Source: Brugia malayi (lineage: Eukaryota; Nematoda; Chromadorea; Rhabditida; Onchocercidae). From it: a stretch of DNA of 64,000 nucleotides. Within the stretch, counting starts at the first letter, position 1. Each line of letters begins with the position of its first letter. Shown here piece after piece: positions 23,060 through 35,500 of the stretch. Both the position numbers and the translations under genes were made by a program. The notes below the pieces were generated by a model. The model saw nothing but the letters and a program-made list of their open reading frames with translations, was not told where the DNA came from and did no database searches. The stretch covers positions 12,246,687 to 12,310,686 of the forward strand of contig NW_025062475.1 of assembly GCF_000002995.4 (NCBI RefSeq), written 5' to 3'.

Positions 23060-24990
23060 TTATGCTACATTTTAAAAAACATTTTAAAATTCCTTTTTCT
23101 AAATATGTCACATTTTTCAATTGTGTCTGATATGCCTTGGCTAAGTTTTATTAAGAAAAGAAGAAAGCATTTTTGACTACAAAACTTTTTTTCTAATCCA
23201 TTCATTTTATTAAAAAGAAAAAAATTCAAATCATTAAATTTTTTTTTTTTTTTAAACATTTCAAATATACTTTGGCAATTAATTGAAATAATTAATTTGA
23301 TGCTGTATTTTAATTCAAAAACGTAAATGAGTTCGTACTTTTTTTTTTTTTCATTTCACTCATTCATCCCAAAAAGATTGCTATTATCTCTTTTTTTTTT
23401 TTAAATTTCAATTATTTGAATGACAAATTTAACATTCTTTTATAGATTTAAATTATGCATAATTCTTTTAGAAATATTAATATCAATTATAGCATTATCA
23501 TTTTCAGTTTTAATTATTTAACTTTATTCATAATTATATCATCGACATAGTACCATTACAGCTTTACACAAACAAAATGATACAAATACAAAAGTTTTGC
23601 ACAATTTATTTTTTAAATTTAAATTACAAAATTTTATTGATTATAATAATTCGATGACATATTTTTTTTTACACATTTTAAAGTTGACAAACTGTCACAA
23701 ATGACAACAAAATATATATTAACAATTTGTTAATAATCGGTCTTACTGATAGTTATTCAGTGATATATAACTGATAACAAAATACTATCAGTCAGATCCA
23801 CTTTATTTATTTTTGATAAATTTAAAATTTAACTGAATTTGCAGCATTATTAATTATTTGAGCGATTTATACACAATAGTCCACAGTGATTTATTTGCTC
23901 TTTTCTGCAGATTTATTCTATTCAATGTAAAATTAAAAGGTTAAAAGGTCATCTTTTGTCCTGTTGAAATTAACAATGACAGAATAATTAATTAAATAAA
24001 CTGAGCTGACACATTCAGGTGACAAAACAGCAGTACTTGTCGTTCAGTTTTTTCACGTTTTCCGTTTGTTTGTTATGCTTACAGTAATTCTGAAATATAT
24101 AATAAACAGGAAAAGAAATACTGAAAGAAACTTTAGGCTGAAAAAATGAGTAATTGCTGATAATATAAAACTGAAAATTGGAACTGATTTATATGTGTAC
24201 ATGAAGAATTGAAATCAGAAAAGAAATTGAGGAAAAGCAATAAAATAGTAAAATAAAATAAATGAATGTAACAGAATGATCAGACAGAAAAATGAAACGA
24301 TTAAAAAAAAAATTGAAATTTTATAAATTCATTTTAAAAGCATTCATTATGACACTTATTTCATTTATAATTCAAGCTATATAAATGAAATTTCAGATGA
24401 AAATTTCTAAAATAACATGAACAAAAGTTATGATAAAATTTAAAAAAAAAAAAAATTGGTGTAAAAATTTAATTTAAATGAATGAGAAACAAAATAAAAT
24501 GAGTGAAATTAATTTTTTTACATTTATTAGTTTTATATTAAAAAGAATTTCAAATAATTTGCGTAAATCAATTGTTGATTGTTTGCTGCAATTGTTTTAT
24601 TTAAAATAATTTTATTATTAACAATATTTCATTTTTTTTTTACATTTGATTCAAAATTTTTGCAATATCAAATTAATTACAGGTGAGAACAGCAAATAAT
24701 TAATGTTAATTTCAGGTGGTAAAGTAATTGAGAAGAATAAAAACTCTAAAAGATTCGGAAATTGCATATAAAAGATCCCAAAAAAAAAGGAAAAAAGGAA
24801 AAAAATAAAAATAATCATAGCGTAAATATATGCTCGCAAGGATGGTTCCGGAATAAGGCAATCCTTTGATCTTTTATTGATTAGAAGCCAATGAATTCCG
24901 GAATTGGACCAAAATGATTTGTTGATGATCACTTCTAGACACAGATCAAAAATTAAAATTACTTCACTGATTTTTATGGCTTATAATGAT
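23060..24990. other. A/T-rich intergenic DNA
   Basis: No gene is supported. A minus-strand segment at about 24835-24925 reads with coding-like composition (FWSNSGIHWLLINKRSKDC) and carries a 12-bp palindrome AATTCCGGAATT. It has no usable donor and no partner exon. Confidence 0.5.
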
Positions 24991-24997
24991 TAATCTA

Positions 24998-25045
24998 GCC
25001 TAGGAATACTTTAGCCTAGGATTACTTTAGCCTAGAATCACTTTA
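24998..25045. repeat. 16-bp tandem repeat GCCTAGGAATACTTTA, 3 copies
   Basis: Three contiguous 16-bp units differ at two or three bases. Each begins GCCTAG and ends ACTTTA (or CACTTTA). They belong to the same GCCTAG motif family seen near 9.6, 9.8 and 19.65 kb. Confidence 0.95.
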
Positions 25046-25234
25046 TCAAGTTGTCACACATACAATCTAATTCGTAATACTAAAATAATTTTCAAAGAAT
25101 GCAAAATTTTACGATACAAATTTTGCAGCAAAACACAACAAATCATTTATACATTTGCCTTTTGTATTTCAAATAATTATCAATTATTAAAGTAAAGTAA
25201 TATCGATTAGAAAGTTTCAATTAAATGAACAGTG

Positions 25235-25503
<269 letters not shown>

Positions 25504-25666
25504 AGTGATTACATTATCACCTGAAAATATCAAATTAGACAAATATCAGATTTAGATGATTTATATGCATAATTGATTACTCATAATAATGAGTTCTTTG
25601 ACATGTCACAATTATTCAATCCTGAATGAATGGCACATTAAATGGTTGTTTATCACTTTCTAACAC

Positions 25667-25676
25667 GTCACGTGAC
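25667..25676. promoter_or_regulatory. GTCACGTGAC palindromic E-box (CLEAR-like)
   Basis: This perfect 10-bp palindrome equals the published TFEB/HLH-30 CLEAR consensus as I recall it. It lies about 490 bp upstream of the start codon of the small amphipathic-protein gene, in a locally less A/T-rich segment (25620-25760). Function is inferred only from the motif. Confidence 0.45.
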
Positions 25677-26135
25677 TTACTCGTATGCAAAAGACGGGAA
25701 ACAAGTTTGACAGAGATACATTGTTTACAATATTTCAATAAAGAAAACATCCGGCAAGCACATCAATTAATTATTGTTGGCATCATTAACACATTACGAC
25801 ATCAAATCATATTGCAGCATTTACTTTTTTCTTTTTATTTTTTTATTTTTCTTTTTTGAACTTTTGAGAGAATAAACAGAGAAATAATTAGTTTTGAAGA
25901 AAAACAAAAAAAAAAAAAATCTTACAAAAAGGAATCATTCAATGAATTACAAAACAGTGAAATACTGAAAGTAGTTATGAACCTAATATCAAATTAAGTA
26001 CTGAGGAATAGGAAATAATTAGCTTTCTTGTAATATGAATCAATTTTTTTTTTTCTTTTAATTTTTTATTCGAATGTGAAATTTTCAGCAGTTTAAAATT
26101 TGTAGTAATTGAAATAAGATTAAAAATTAATTTTG

Positions 26136-26148
26136 TTTTTTCTTCCAG
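26136..26148 (+). promoter_or_regulatory. Splice acceptor just before the start codon (possible trans-splice site)
   Basis: TTTTTTCTTCCAG ends nine bases before the ATG at 26158. In nematodes this arrangement is typical of a spliced-leader acceptor or a 5' UTR intron. I found no spliced-leader RNA gene in the window. Confidence 0.5.
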
Positions 26149-26157
26149 AACGGAAAA

Positions 26158-27073
26158 ATGTTTAAGAAAGCGAAAGATATTGTATCGGATGCTGCAGATA
26201 CGATTAAGAAGACAGCAGACAAAGCATATCATCAAGTTTGTTAATATAAATTTTCATTTTAATTTTTATAAATATTTTGATAATTTAAATCTTTATTCAA
26301 AAAAAAAAAAACTCTTCCTATATTCTGACTAAATTTGTTTTTAAATTAAATTCAAAAAAACAATAAAATTGTTATTTGTTTCAGTACAATCAATGCAAAT
26401 TTTAATTTTGCAATATTTCATCTGAAAGAATAATAAATTAATACTCAAATTGTATATACAAATTGTTAAAAAGAATTCCAATAACGTATTAGTATTGCAT
26501 CTGTAGCAAAATGATTTCATCGAGAAGTTCGAAATTCTAAATTTTATTTTAATTTTAAGAATTTTGAATTTTAATATTTTCAGTTCTCCAACAAATTTAT
26601 TATAGGTGAAAAAGGGTGATGATAAATGCAAGGAAGGTGTTCAAAATGCAAAAAGTGCAGCAGGTGAAATGGTTGAAAAAGCTGGCGAATTACTTGAGGA
26701 AAGCGGTAAATGTTTTAAATTAAATTTAATTAAAACTTTGATGATTTATGATTTTTATTTTTTGAAAGGAGCAAAAGAGAGACGAAACTTTTCAAAATGA
26801 AAGAAAAAAAACCCATTAAAATTAAAATGTTTAATCGATATACTAATAACCAATAATCGTAAATATTTCACTCGATCATTGCTTTTAATTTAATTACATT
26901 TTAAAAATAGACTGGCAATAAAAGTTTAATTTAAATTTTATGATAGCGATTAAATGTGATTGATTGATTGATTAATATTAGAACGATAAAATGATTGATA
27001 AGAAATAGAATATTCCAGTTTAGCTGATCAAATTTCAGGTGAGAAGATCAAAGAGATTGGAAAGAAACTATAA
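26158..27073 (+). CDS. Small Lys/Ala/Glu-rich amphipathic (LEA-like) protein, 3 exons, 70 aa
   Basis: Exons are 26158-26235, 26606-26705 and 27039-27073. Phases join cleanly and the total is 213 nt. The protein starts MFKKAKDIVSDAADTIKKTA, continues with KEGVQNAKSAAGEMVEKAGE, and ends EKIKEIGKKL. It has no signal peptide or membrane segment. It is rich in K, A, E, D and G, with one Cys and charged residues spaced as in an amphipathic helix. This resembles group-3 LEA or apolipoprotein-like helical repeats, families linked to desiccation protection or lipid-surface binding; the assignment is by composition only. Acceptors are TATAG and TTTCAG. The first donor (CAA|GTTTGT) is weak. AATAAA sequences follow near 27305 and 27330. 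The opposite-strand open frames over this gene are shadows. Confidence 0.75.
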
Positions 27074-27589
27074 GAAAACATTTTTGTTCGATCATTTCTA
27101 GTAGTAATAGTAATACTCTTTTTTATTTCTTTTTTTCAATAATTTTTTTTTTTTTTTCAATGAAATTGTTAGGTAATTCATCATTTAATACAAAATTATT
27201 CCATTTTAAATTTAATTGTGATTTTATATTAATCCATTTTATGAGTTATTCATTTCTTTTTTACTTTGTTTCTTCTTTTTTTTTTTTTTTTGTAATCATT
27301 AACAATAAACTGTAAAATTTTTAATGAAATAAAGTGACATTATCAATTTTTGGTACCATTTATATATGTTTGAGAATTTTGTCCCTTTTAAATTTAAAAT
27401 TTAGAAAGAAGGATTAACTTCACCGAAATAAATCGATGAAAATTTTTTGCAAACTAACAGAAATATTTTCAAAGAAATTTTGAAAATTTTCGTTTCTAAT
27501 TTCGAAAGAATTAAAATGGAAAATTATGTAATTCTATGAAATTTATTAGCAATACCAATGAATACATATGTAAATTTCAGTGCTGAGTT

Positions 27590-28045
27590 TTAACAAAGAA
27601 CGAAAGAAACTATAATGTCGCGAAATCGGTGACATTCTCGAGAGAGAGAGAGAGACAGAGAATTAAACTAGCGCAAATCGTTTCAATTCCCATTGATACT
27701 TTGAATTTAACAATTTACCCCTTTATCAGCATTATCGATAACATCGGGTGGGACATTTAACACTGTTAAATTAGGAGGACATTCCCTGCCTCATCCTTAC
27801 TTGAGTAGCGTAAAGCACTCCTCACGTACGTTGCGTGGTCGTATACCGTTCAGATAATGTAGGTAAGTAAACCAAATCATTACACTTTGTTCACAGAGAG
27901 AGTTCAAACAATCATCAGTACGGCACCGAACCTTTACTCATCCAGTGCTTCAATAATGAGCTCTTTACCAATACACTACCAGTCATGACAGAAATGAGAG
28001 GAATATTCGTTACCCAAATTTTGCCCACGATTTCAGTGTGTAATT
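27590..28045. other. Compositional island of unknown nature
   Basis: Over about 450 bp the sequence is much less A/T-rich than anything around it and lacks homopolymer runs. It includes a (GA)n tract at about 27639-27656, an ATTTAACA-C-TGTTAAAT palindrome near 27753, and the text CACTCCTCACGTACGTTGCGTG. No frame is open for long on either strand. The longest coding-looking piece is minus-strand at about 27910-28030, with KHWMSKGSVPY before a stop. I checked by eye for tRNA, 5S, spliced-leader, U-snRNA, SRP and RNase P hallmarks and recognised none. It could be a structured non-coding RNA, an old mobile-element piece or a regulatory block. Confidence 0.6.
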
Positions 28046-28749
28046 TGAAATGCCTAAAAGTTTTTTTTTTTTTGTAATTGGCATATTTGCTTTGTTAGTT
28101 GTTAAAAAATAAACCAAATAAATCTTTTCAATATGACATCATCGATTCGTATGGTACTTAATTTTAGGTTCAACCTGCTACCTTTCCCATTTAAATGTAA
28201 TGTCTTTAATTATAAATGTTTCTCTAAAACATATGTAATTTTATGTGAAGAAATATAATTGGTTATGAAAATTGTTTGTTAATTGAATAAAATGAATAAT
28301 TGAGAGAAAAATAAGAACAAAATTACATTATTTAAAAATTTTGTTTAATTATATAGAAAGATAAAATTGAAAAAAAAAATTTTTTTTTAAAGTGTTTAAT
28401 CGTTTCAATTTGATATTTCATATGTAATAAACTAAATGTGCAATAATTGATGATTAAATTTGATTAAACTTGAATTTATGAAGAAACAGAAAATATTATG
28501 GTATGTTTATATTGGAAATGAATAAATAAACACTTCTCAAGTTGATTTTTTTTTTCTTTTGAAGTTTACAATGTTTATTTGTAAACTGAATTCAGTTTAA
28601 TTTCTGAACAAATTTTATTTCTCATAAAAAAATATTGACAAGTATATTTTTAAAAGGTGAAAATATGGATATTTTAGAATTTCAAAGTATTACTGAAAAA
28701 TCGTTAATGAAATATGCGGTTGGCGTAAAACGATTGCGCTTCGCTTGCG

Positions 28750-30216
28750 CTAAATGTCCTCATGTTTCTCGTAACTGAAAAAAAAAAAAAGCGATGAATT
28801 CATGAACTGAATTTTGATCTAAGAATTTTAATTAATAACAACTTTCTGGAATAATTTCAAATTTTAAGATATTTCAGCAAAAATAACAAAATATCTTTCT
28901 TTTTGATACATTTAAACAAAAAAATAACAGAAAGAAAAGTGGAGAGAATTTTTAAATTTATCAAAATCAGAAAATTAGATAAAATTTTGAACATTTCTCA
29001 ATTTCGCTTAAAGATGACAAGTAATATTTTATAAAATTCATAAAAATGAATTAACTTTTGATCATTTGCTTACCGTAAGATTACAATTTATTAAAATCTT
29101 ACAGTAATGCAGGTGTAACTGTAAGATCTTGAATACATGTATTAATGGTCGCATTGCATGCATATTTCTCTGGACAATAACCATTTACACAAGCTAAAAT
29201 AATTAAACTTACATAAGCTAAAATAAAAACAAAAAATAATTAATTAAAAATGATTAAATACAAGCTAAAATAAAAACTAAAATAATTAACTAAACACTTT
29301 TTTCATTTTTTAAATTTTAATTATAGAAAAAACAAAATTAAATTAATTCATATTCATAAGCTTAAATAATGATTTCATATTTATTAGTTATTTGTATTTT
29401 AGCAATTTTTCATTTTTTTTTTTCTTTTAAAAGAAAACCATTTAAATTCACATTCTTCTATTTAAAGCATTTCACTTTCTAAACATTCAAAATATATTTA
29501 TAGACAGATTGCTTTCATTTATTTTTATTAAATTAAAATTGTTACTCACTTTTCTTCCTCTTTTGTCTAATCAGTTTTAATTTGAAACAAAAAAAAATTT
29601 GCATAATTTTAAAAATAAACTACCTTATCTTATCTAATAAATCAATGATATCACTGCAACAAATAACTTCCGTTTTATTTTAATATTACTAATAGTATGG
29701 GAATTTTTATAAAATTACTTCCGCATTTTGTCATGAAAAGTTTAAAGAATTTTCTTTTTCCATGCATCAATAATTGTTTAAACTGATGTATAGCCATAGC
29801 TATTAATTTTCAGGTGGAATAAGTTGAATTTTAACCGGAACTATCATGAATTGAACATTCAATTCATTTTTCAAACATTTTTATGAATGCATATGTGAAT
29901 AATAGATCAAAAAGTATGAATTGATTATGTAATGCTCAAATACTTTTTAATCACTCATAATACATTTATCTATTGCTTATTTATTGATTAACAATAAATT
30001 TGTGCATTGATTCAGATAATTTTAGTGTAACAATTATTGCTAATAATTTTTAACTTTAATTTTCTTTTTTTTTTTTTTTACAAAAATTTTAGCAAAGAAT
30101 TAAAATAAATTTTGCAAAAAAAAAAAAAAAAAATTCAAAAACTTACGCATTGGATTATTAATAGCATTAGAAGTTGTCAACAAAGATGCAATAAGTACAA
30201 AAATAAGAAATGTCAT
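28750..30216 (-). CDS. Small secreted four-cysteine peptide, 3 exons, 61 aa
   Basis: Exons are 30147-30216, 29103-29193 and 28750-28774. Donors are C|GTAAGT and CT|GTAAG, acceptors TTTTAG and TTTTCAG. Phases agree and the total is 186 nt. The protein opens with a clear signal peptide (MTFLIFVLIASLLTTSNA, likely cleaved near residue 18). It is followed by INNPMPCVNGYCPEKYACN and then a fourth Cys, giving C-x4-C-x5-C-x6-C, and ends in an acidic tail YEKHEDI. Two disulfides are expected, and an NAT sequon lies inside the loop. The family is not recognised. Small four-Cys secreted peptides in worms include defence-type peptides and EB-like modules. The last exon is short. Another frame of it is open longer (SASEAQSFYANRIFH) but does not match the donor phase. 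Confidence 0.7.
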
Positions 30217-30219
30217 AGT

Positions 30220-32518
30220 AATAAGTTAGAATTTAATAAATTGTCACCAATAATTGACAATGCTCAAAAGTATCTAACTAACTGTCCTTTTATGCAAAAC
30301 AATAATGCAATGTAATTGTTTACAAATGACATTGTATATGTCAAAAATAGAAAATTTATAATTTGTTCAGCTGTTATCCATTTGAATGATTGTGTATTAT
30401 CGCAACAAATAATATTTCTTACTACTATACGATTTAAATAATTTAATTGAAGCAAACTATTTTTACTTTGATATATGTGAAATAAAATTATGAACGTTTG
30501 AACACGTACGTGGCAATTTTAATGAAAAGATAAGCATGAATACAATATACGTCAAATAATAAACAGATTATTTCACGTTTTATTTTTACATTAGTTAATG
30601 ATATTAAAAAATTTTTGAAAAAAAAATTTTTTTTTTTTCTTTCTTTGATAAATTTTGTAAAATTAATGGAAATTTATTGAAGCTTTTAAAAAGCTTTTCA
30701 AAATCATCGATAAATTCTAAAACGATTTAGGAAGTTGTAGAATATATTTTTGAAATTTCCGATACTTTAGATAATTACCGGAAATATTGAAATTTTGGAG
30801 AATTGTAAGAAAAAAAAAAAAATGGTGAAAAATTCTAGTAGATAATGATAATCATTAGAAATTGTTAAATTTTTCAGAAATTTCCTAAAATCTATTTTTA
30901 GAAAAAAAAAATGACGAAATTTTAGAAATTTTTAAAAACTTTGAAAAGTGTAAATTTTTATTTTTTCAAAATAATTTTTTTTTATTGTAGATGTATAAAT
31001 TTTTGTATAAGTTTTTAGATATTATAAAAATTATTGATAGATTATTTTTTATTCAGTCAAATTTTACTGAGCAATTTTTAATCAAATTTAATAATGAAAG
31101 CATTATCAAGATTGCCTTCATGATTTTAAAAAAAATTTAAATTTAATTTTAATCTTTTCTTTTCATGGAAAAGTGCTATTGATAACAGTGTAAACTGTGA
31201 ATTGGTAATTTATCATTCTTTCCAACAATTGCAATGAATTATTTTTAAAATGTCGGCATTTCCTACATGAAATAAAATGTAGCAAATGCAGAAATATAAT
31301 AGTGAAATGATTAATTTGAAATGATAATCTGAAATGATTAATTTGAAATGATAAATTCGAAATGATTTATTGCAAATGGTGAATTTAAGGTAATAATGTA
31401 TTGGAGTGCATTTACATCAATGTATGATTGATGACATTTCCGCTCTCAAATAATTCAGAGACAAACGATTATCTTAAATTCATATGAGTTCAGCAAAATG
31501 ACCATCAGATAAGCTAATTAGCAAAGGTCAAAGGTTAGCTAAGCATAAAGTATGAGAAGCTCATCACTGAATGATTGATTTCATTTGGCACAAAATTTGA
31601 TATTACTCACTTTACAAAAATTACTTTCCCTAATTCAAAAAATAATTTAAATGAAATTAAACAATTAATCTATTTACAATTTTTTTTTTTTATTTTTTTT
31701 TTTTTGCATATGTGTTTTTTAATTTTCAATAAACTCTTTGCATCATTTTTGTTATTACTTTAACAGATGGACAATTTTTGATGATGAAAATTCACCAACA
31801 AATTGAATTACTTTCTTTTCATTTAAATTTAATAATTTTTGTTAAAGTTCTTTTTTATTTGCAAAGTTCTGTGTAATCTTTTTTTCTAAGGCAAATCTTT
31901 TTTCTGATAAAAACAAAAAAACAGTTGAAATTATAAGAAATTATCATTAAATTTATTAAATAGTAAAAATTGCAGCAAAGAATTTACAATGAACTGATTG
32001 AAAAAAAATTGGGTAAATGAAAATTAATAATTGATTCTAAACTTTTTTACAAAATGAAAAGAAATTAAAATTGAATTAATTTCGTTATACCATTAGTTGC
32101 AAAAATTAAAGTGACCAGTCATTTTACAATTTTTGACAACAATTATGCATTAATCGCATAAGTGACATATATTTCAAAAATTTTTAAACAAATCCTAAGG
32201 AAAGAAGAGAAAATAATACCATATAATTAGCAAGTAAAAGTAGAAAGTTCAGAGGTTACTGATATGATTAGATATGATAAAAGAAATTACTTTTGCTCAA
32301 ATAATGTGAATTGTATTATTTAAAATTAAACTAAAAACTTTGACAATTTTTTGAATACTTTCAAATAAAATGGAAAAATTTAAACAAAAAATGAAACATA
32401 ATTTGTAAATTAGATAAAAAAAAAAAAATGCAAAAACGATAAAATGAATTATTTATGGCTTAAAATAATTATAAAATTAGCATTTATTCATTAACTCATT
32501 AATTAATGAACCCATTAA
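30220..32518. other. A/T-rich intergenic DNA
   Basis: It holds a short tandem repeat of GAAATGATTAATTT units (about 31312-31372) and a nuclear-receptor-like direct repeat at 31525-31537. Otherwise it is A/T-rich DNA with no supported gene. Confidence 0.65.
31525..31537 (+). promoter_or_regulatory. DR1-type nuclear receptor half-site pair
   Basis: AGGTCA-A-AGGTTA is a direct repeat of two hormone-receptor half-sites spaced by one base. It lies about 1.3 kb upstream of the minus-strand four-Cys peptide gene (start 30216). A chance match is possible. Confidence 0.3.
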
Positions 32519-35500
32519 TTAGCAAATTTTGAGAATGAGCCAACAAAGAGACAAATATTGCGCAAATATAAAAATGAGAGAACGATTAGCTGAGTTAACT
32601 GTTAAGAAGCTACTGCTACTAGCAGCTTCAACAAGATTATCACTACCGTTATCATAATAACTAATATCAGTATCTCTGTCAATAAAAACATGTCCACGAA
32701 TTTGACCTCTTGACCTTTCACCTTCACTGTTTATTGTGCTTCTCACTTGATCAGCATCAAGCCCGGATGACAATTCTTCGGGCAATTTCTTGCTATTGTC
32801 ATTATTCATCCCAAATACTGAATTTGTTGTTATATCTTCATTAGACCAAATTATTTCTGCTTTATCATTTAACATCTCCTAAATATTTTAATTCAATTTT
32901 CAAATTAATTACAGTTCAAAATTTGCTTTTGCAATTTTATAACTTTTTTTTTAATCAAATCCTTATTTACTCTTTCTTAACTCTCTTACTTTCAAAATCT
33001 TTTTCACTTTCATTTTATTTTAAACCAATTTCACTTTATTTCAAATCACTTTATTAATTGAGTGTAAGCAAATTGAAATTTCACACATATAGGAAAGAAA
33101 TTATTTAAAATTCTGACTTAAAAATCCTAAATTCTATTATTATTATTTTGCACAAATCGAGTGCTAAAAAAAAAAGTTATCAAATTAAAATTCAAATTAT
33201 TTGATTTTAAATTGAAATTAAAATGAGAAAAAATGACTACCCTATATCGTAAGAAATCATTTTCATTATGAATAGCAGCAACAGTGGTGGTAATTGTAAA
33301 TGGAAATGCTTCTGATAGAGAAGGCGGAAAATGCTCGGTGAAGACGGAATGTCCTATAAATTGACATTTTGGCAGCAGTGTATTAGTTGTGTCCCTGAGG
33401 ACACGAAATATCATTGTCCAAGCTTCAGCACCACAGCCATATGATATCGGTCGTTCAACACAACTGGCAAAATAATTGAGTGCTCTGAAAAAAAAAAAAA
33501 AAAATTTAATTTTATTCCATATGAAATTAAATTGTAGTATTTTTCATCCTTTCATAATTAAATAAGAAAGCAAGAAATTTTATTGAAATATATCTTAGAA
33601 ATTACTGAACGACAAAATAGAATTTAATATTATTAACTCAAAAGTAATCAATTTAATCAATAATAAAATTATTTGTATGAATTTAAAACTTTGAAAAAAA
33701 AAAAAAAGAAGAATGAAATTTTAAAAATGATAACTTACTGGCACATTTTATCAAAACGATTTAATGTTGTTGTGCTAGGTTCAATATTAGCAGCTTCAAT
33801 ATGTTTTAAAGTAATTTCATGGCATTGTTTTACTGTTGGTTGTCGATCTAATTCAACTAAACACTCTGCGCTTCCCATAAATGCTAAAAAAAATTATTAA
33901 TTAATTAATTAATTAATTGGTATTCATAAATAAATGTGACATATTCATTAGATCAATAATCATTCATCACTTTTTTCTCTTGTAATAAAAAAAAAAAAGA
34001 ACAAAATTAACTAATATTTGTAATAATTTTTTGAAGTTCTTTTTTTTTTTTTTTTTTTTTTTTTAGGAAAAGTTATGCTTTGAAATAATTTTATTCAAAA
34101 TAATCTTTTGAATAAATTATAAACTTTTCAATTAAATAAGTAATTTAATTTTATTGTTTAAACTATAGATAAATTAGTGAATTTTTAAAAAAAAAAAAGA
34201 AAGAAAGTACTTTCATATCCTTCATTGCATAAGAATCCATAAGAAGCATCAATTAGGCTCACTGTGACATGTTCGGGACACTGTTGGCGCAATTTGTGAA
34301 CGCATTCATTGAAATTTCGAACTAATCTTTAAATTAAAACTAACACATCTTTTGAATATCGCTTAACAATGAAAAAACTAATTGGAATAATTTTTAATTG
34401 CACTGTTAAGCATCAATTTCAGTTGTTGTTTATAATTAATCTTAAACTTTTCTTTTTTTTTTTAAGCAAAAATTATTTTAATTTCAAAACTTAATTTTAA
34501 AGACATTTCGGTTTTTTTTTTTTTTTTTTTTTTTTAAAGACATAAACTTTTGTAATTTGAAATAATTCATAACAAAATTTAAAATAATAATGCGTCGTGT
34601 TTTTTGTTTGTTTGTTTGTTTTTTTTTCAATATAAAATTTGTGTGAGAATTAAAAAATAATAAACCTGCAAAGTTCACGAAATACATATCGTCCAATTTT
34701 TGGTAATGCAATCGCTTGACCAAAATTATTTTTTGCTGCATTTGTTGAATTTTGATCATCCTTTAAACAATAATTTGATAAGTTTAGTTTTTTAAAAATT
34801 TTTTAAAACAACAAATCATCAATACAATTTAGCAAATTGATCAATGCACAATTGAGAAGATAATCCGTGTTGGTCAAATTTCAAAAGTAAAGAAAGTTTG
34901 AATCCATTCAAATAATTTCAAATGAAGATAATTCTAGCAAAACTTCTGGTCACTCCTTGACCATAAAACATTCTAACATTTTATAATTAAATATTCTTCT
35001 ATCTATTCATATGCTAACTTCTGCATTCATATTTTTACATTTATATTAATGTTGTTAGAAATAACTATAAATGTTCAAATAAATGTAAATGTTCAATGTT
35101 AAATGTATAAATTTGAAAAAATTCATTCACTCATACTTTGGAACTAATTTTCAGAAGAAATATTTCTAATATTAGTACTTGAAATTTAAATTTTTATAAC
35201 TATAAATGTTCACTGCTTGATTACAATTTTCTATTAAGCAAAAGATTGACTAAGGTTAGCAATCTTTAGTTTGAAGCATTTAATTTCCTATTCTAATTTT
35301 ATTACTTCTCATAGCACAATTTAAATTTTTCATTCTAAGAATGATGATTTTTACTAACAACTTTTTACCTTGATTTTTGAATTGTTGAATTACCTTGATT
35401 TTTGAAATTTTTTGAAGCAAATTTTTGAATTGGAAATGTAAAATCAAATTAAGAATTTGAAGATTGATAATTCAATTTTGTATGTATTAGTCCCTTTACT

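Noticed and set aside
25626..25859. 77-codon plus-strand frame MNGTLNGCLSLSNTSRDLL…
   Set aside because: Part of it is less A/T-rich, but the end is Phe/Leu low complexity, no splice sites fit, and the region carries an E-box more consistent with promoter DNA. A minus-strand piece ending AYE|GTAAGT was also seen, but no partner exon in phase.
27590..28045. Spliced-leader RNA or 5S rRNA gene
   Set aside because: A TTACCCAAATTTTG string recalls SL1 and an Sm-like site, but the leader sequence, donor and hairpins of SL RNA are not in the right order, and there is no 5S core.
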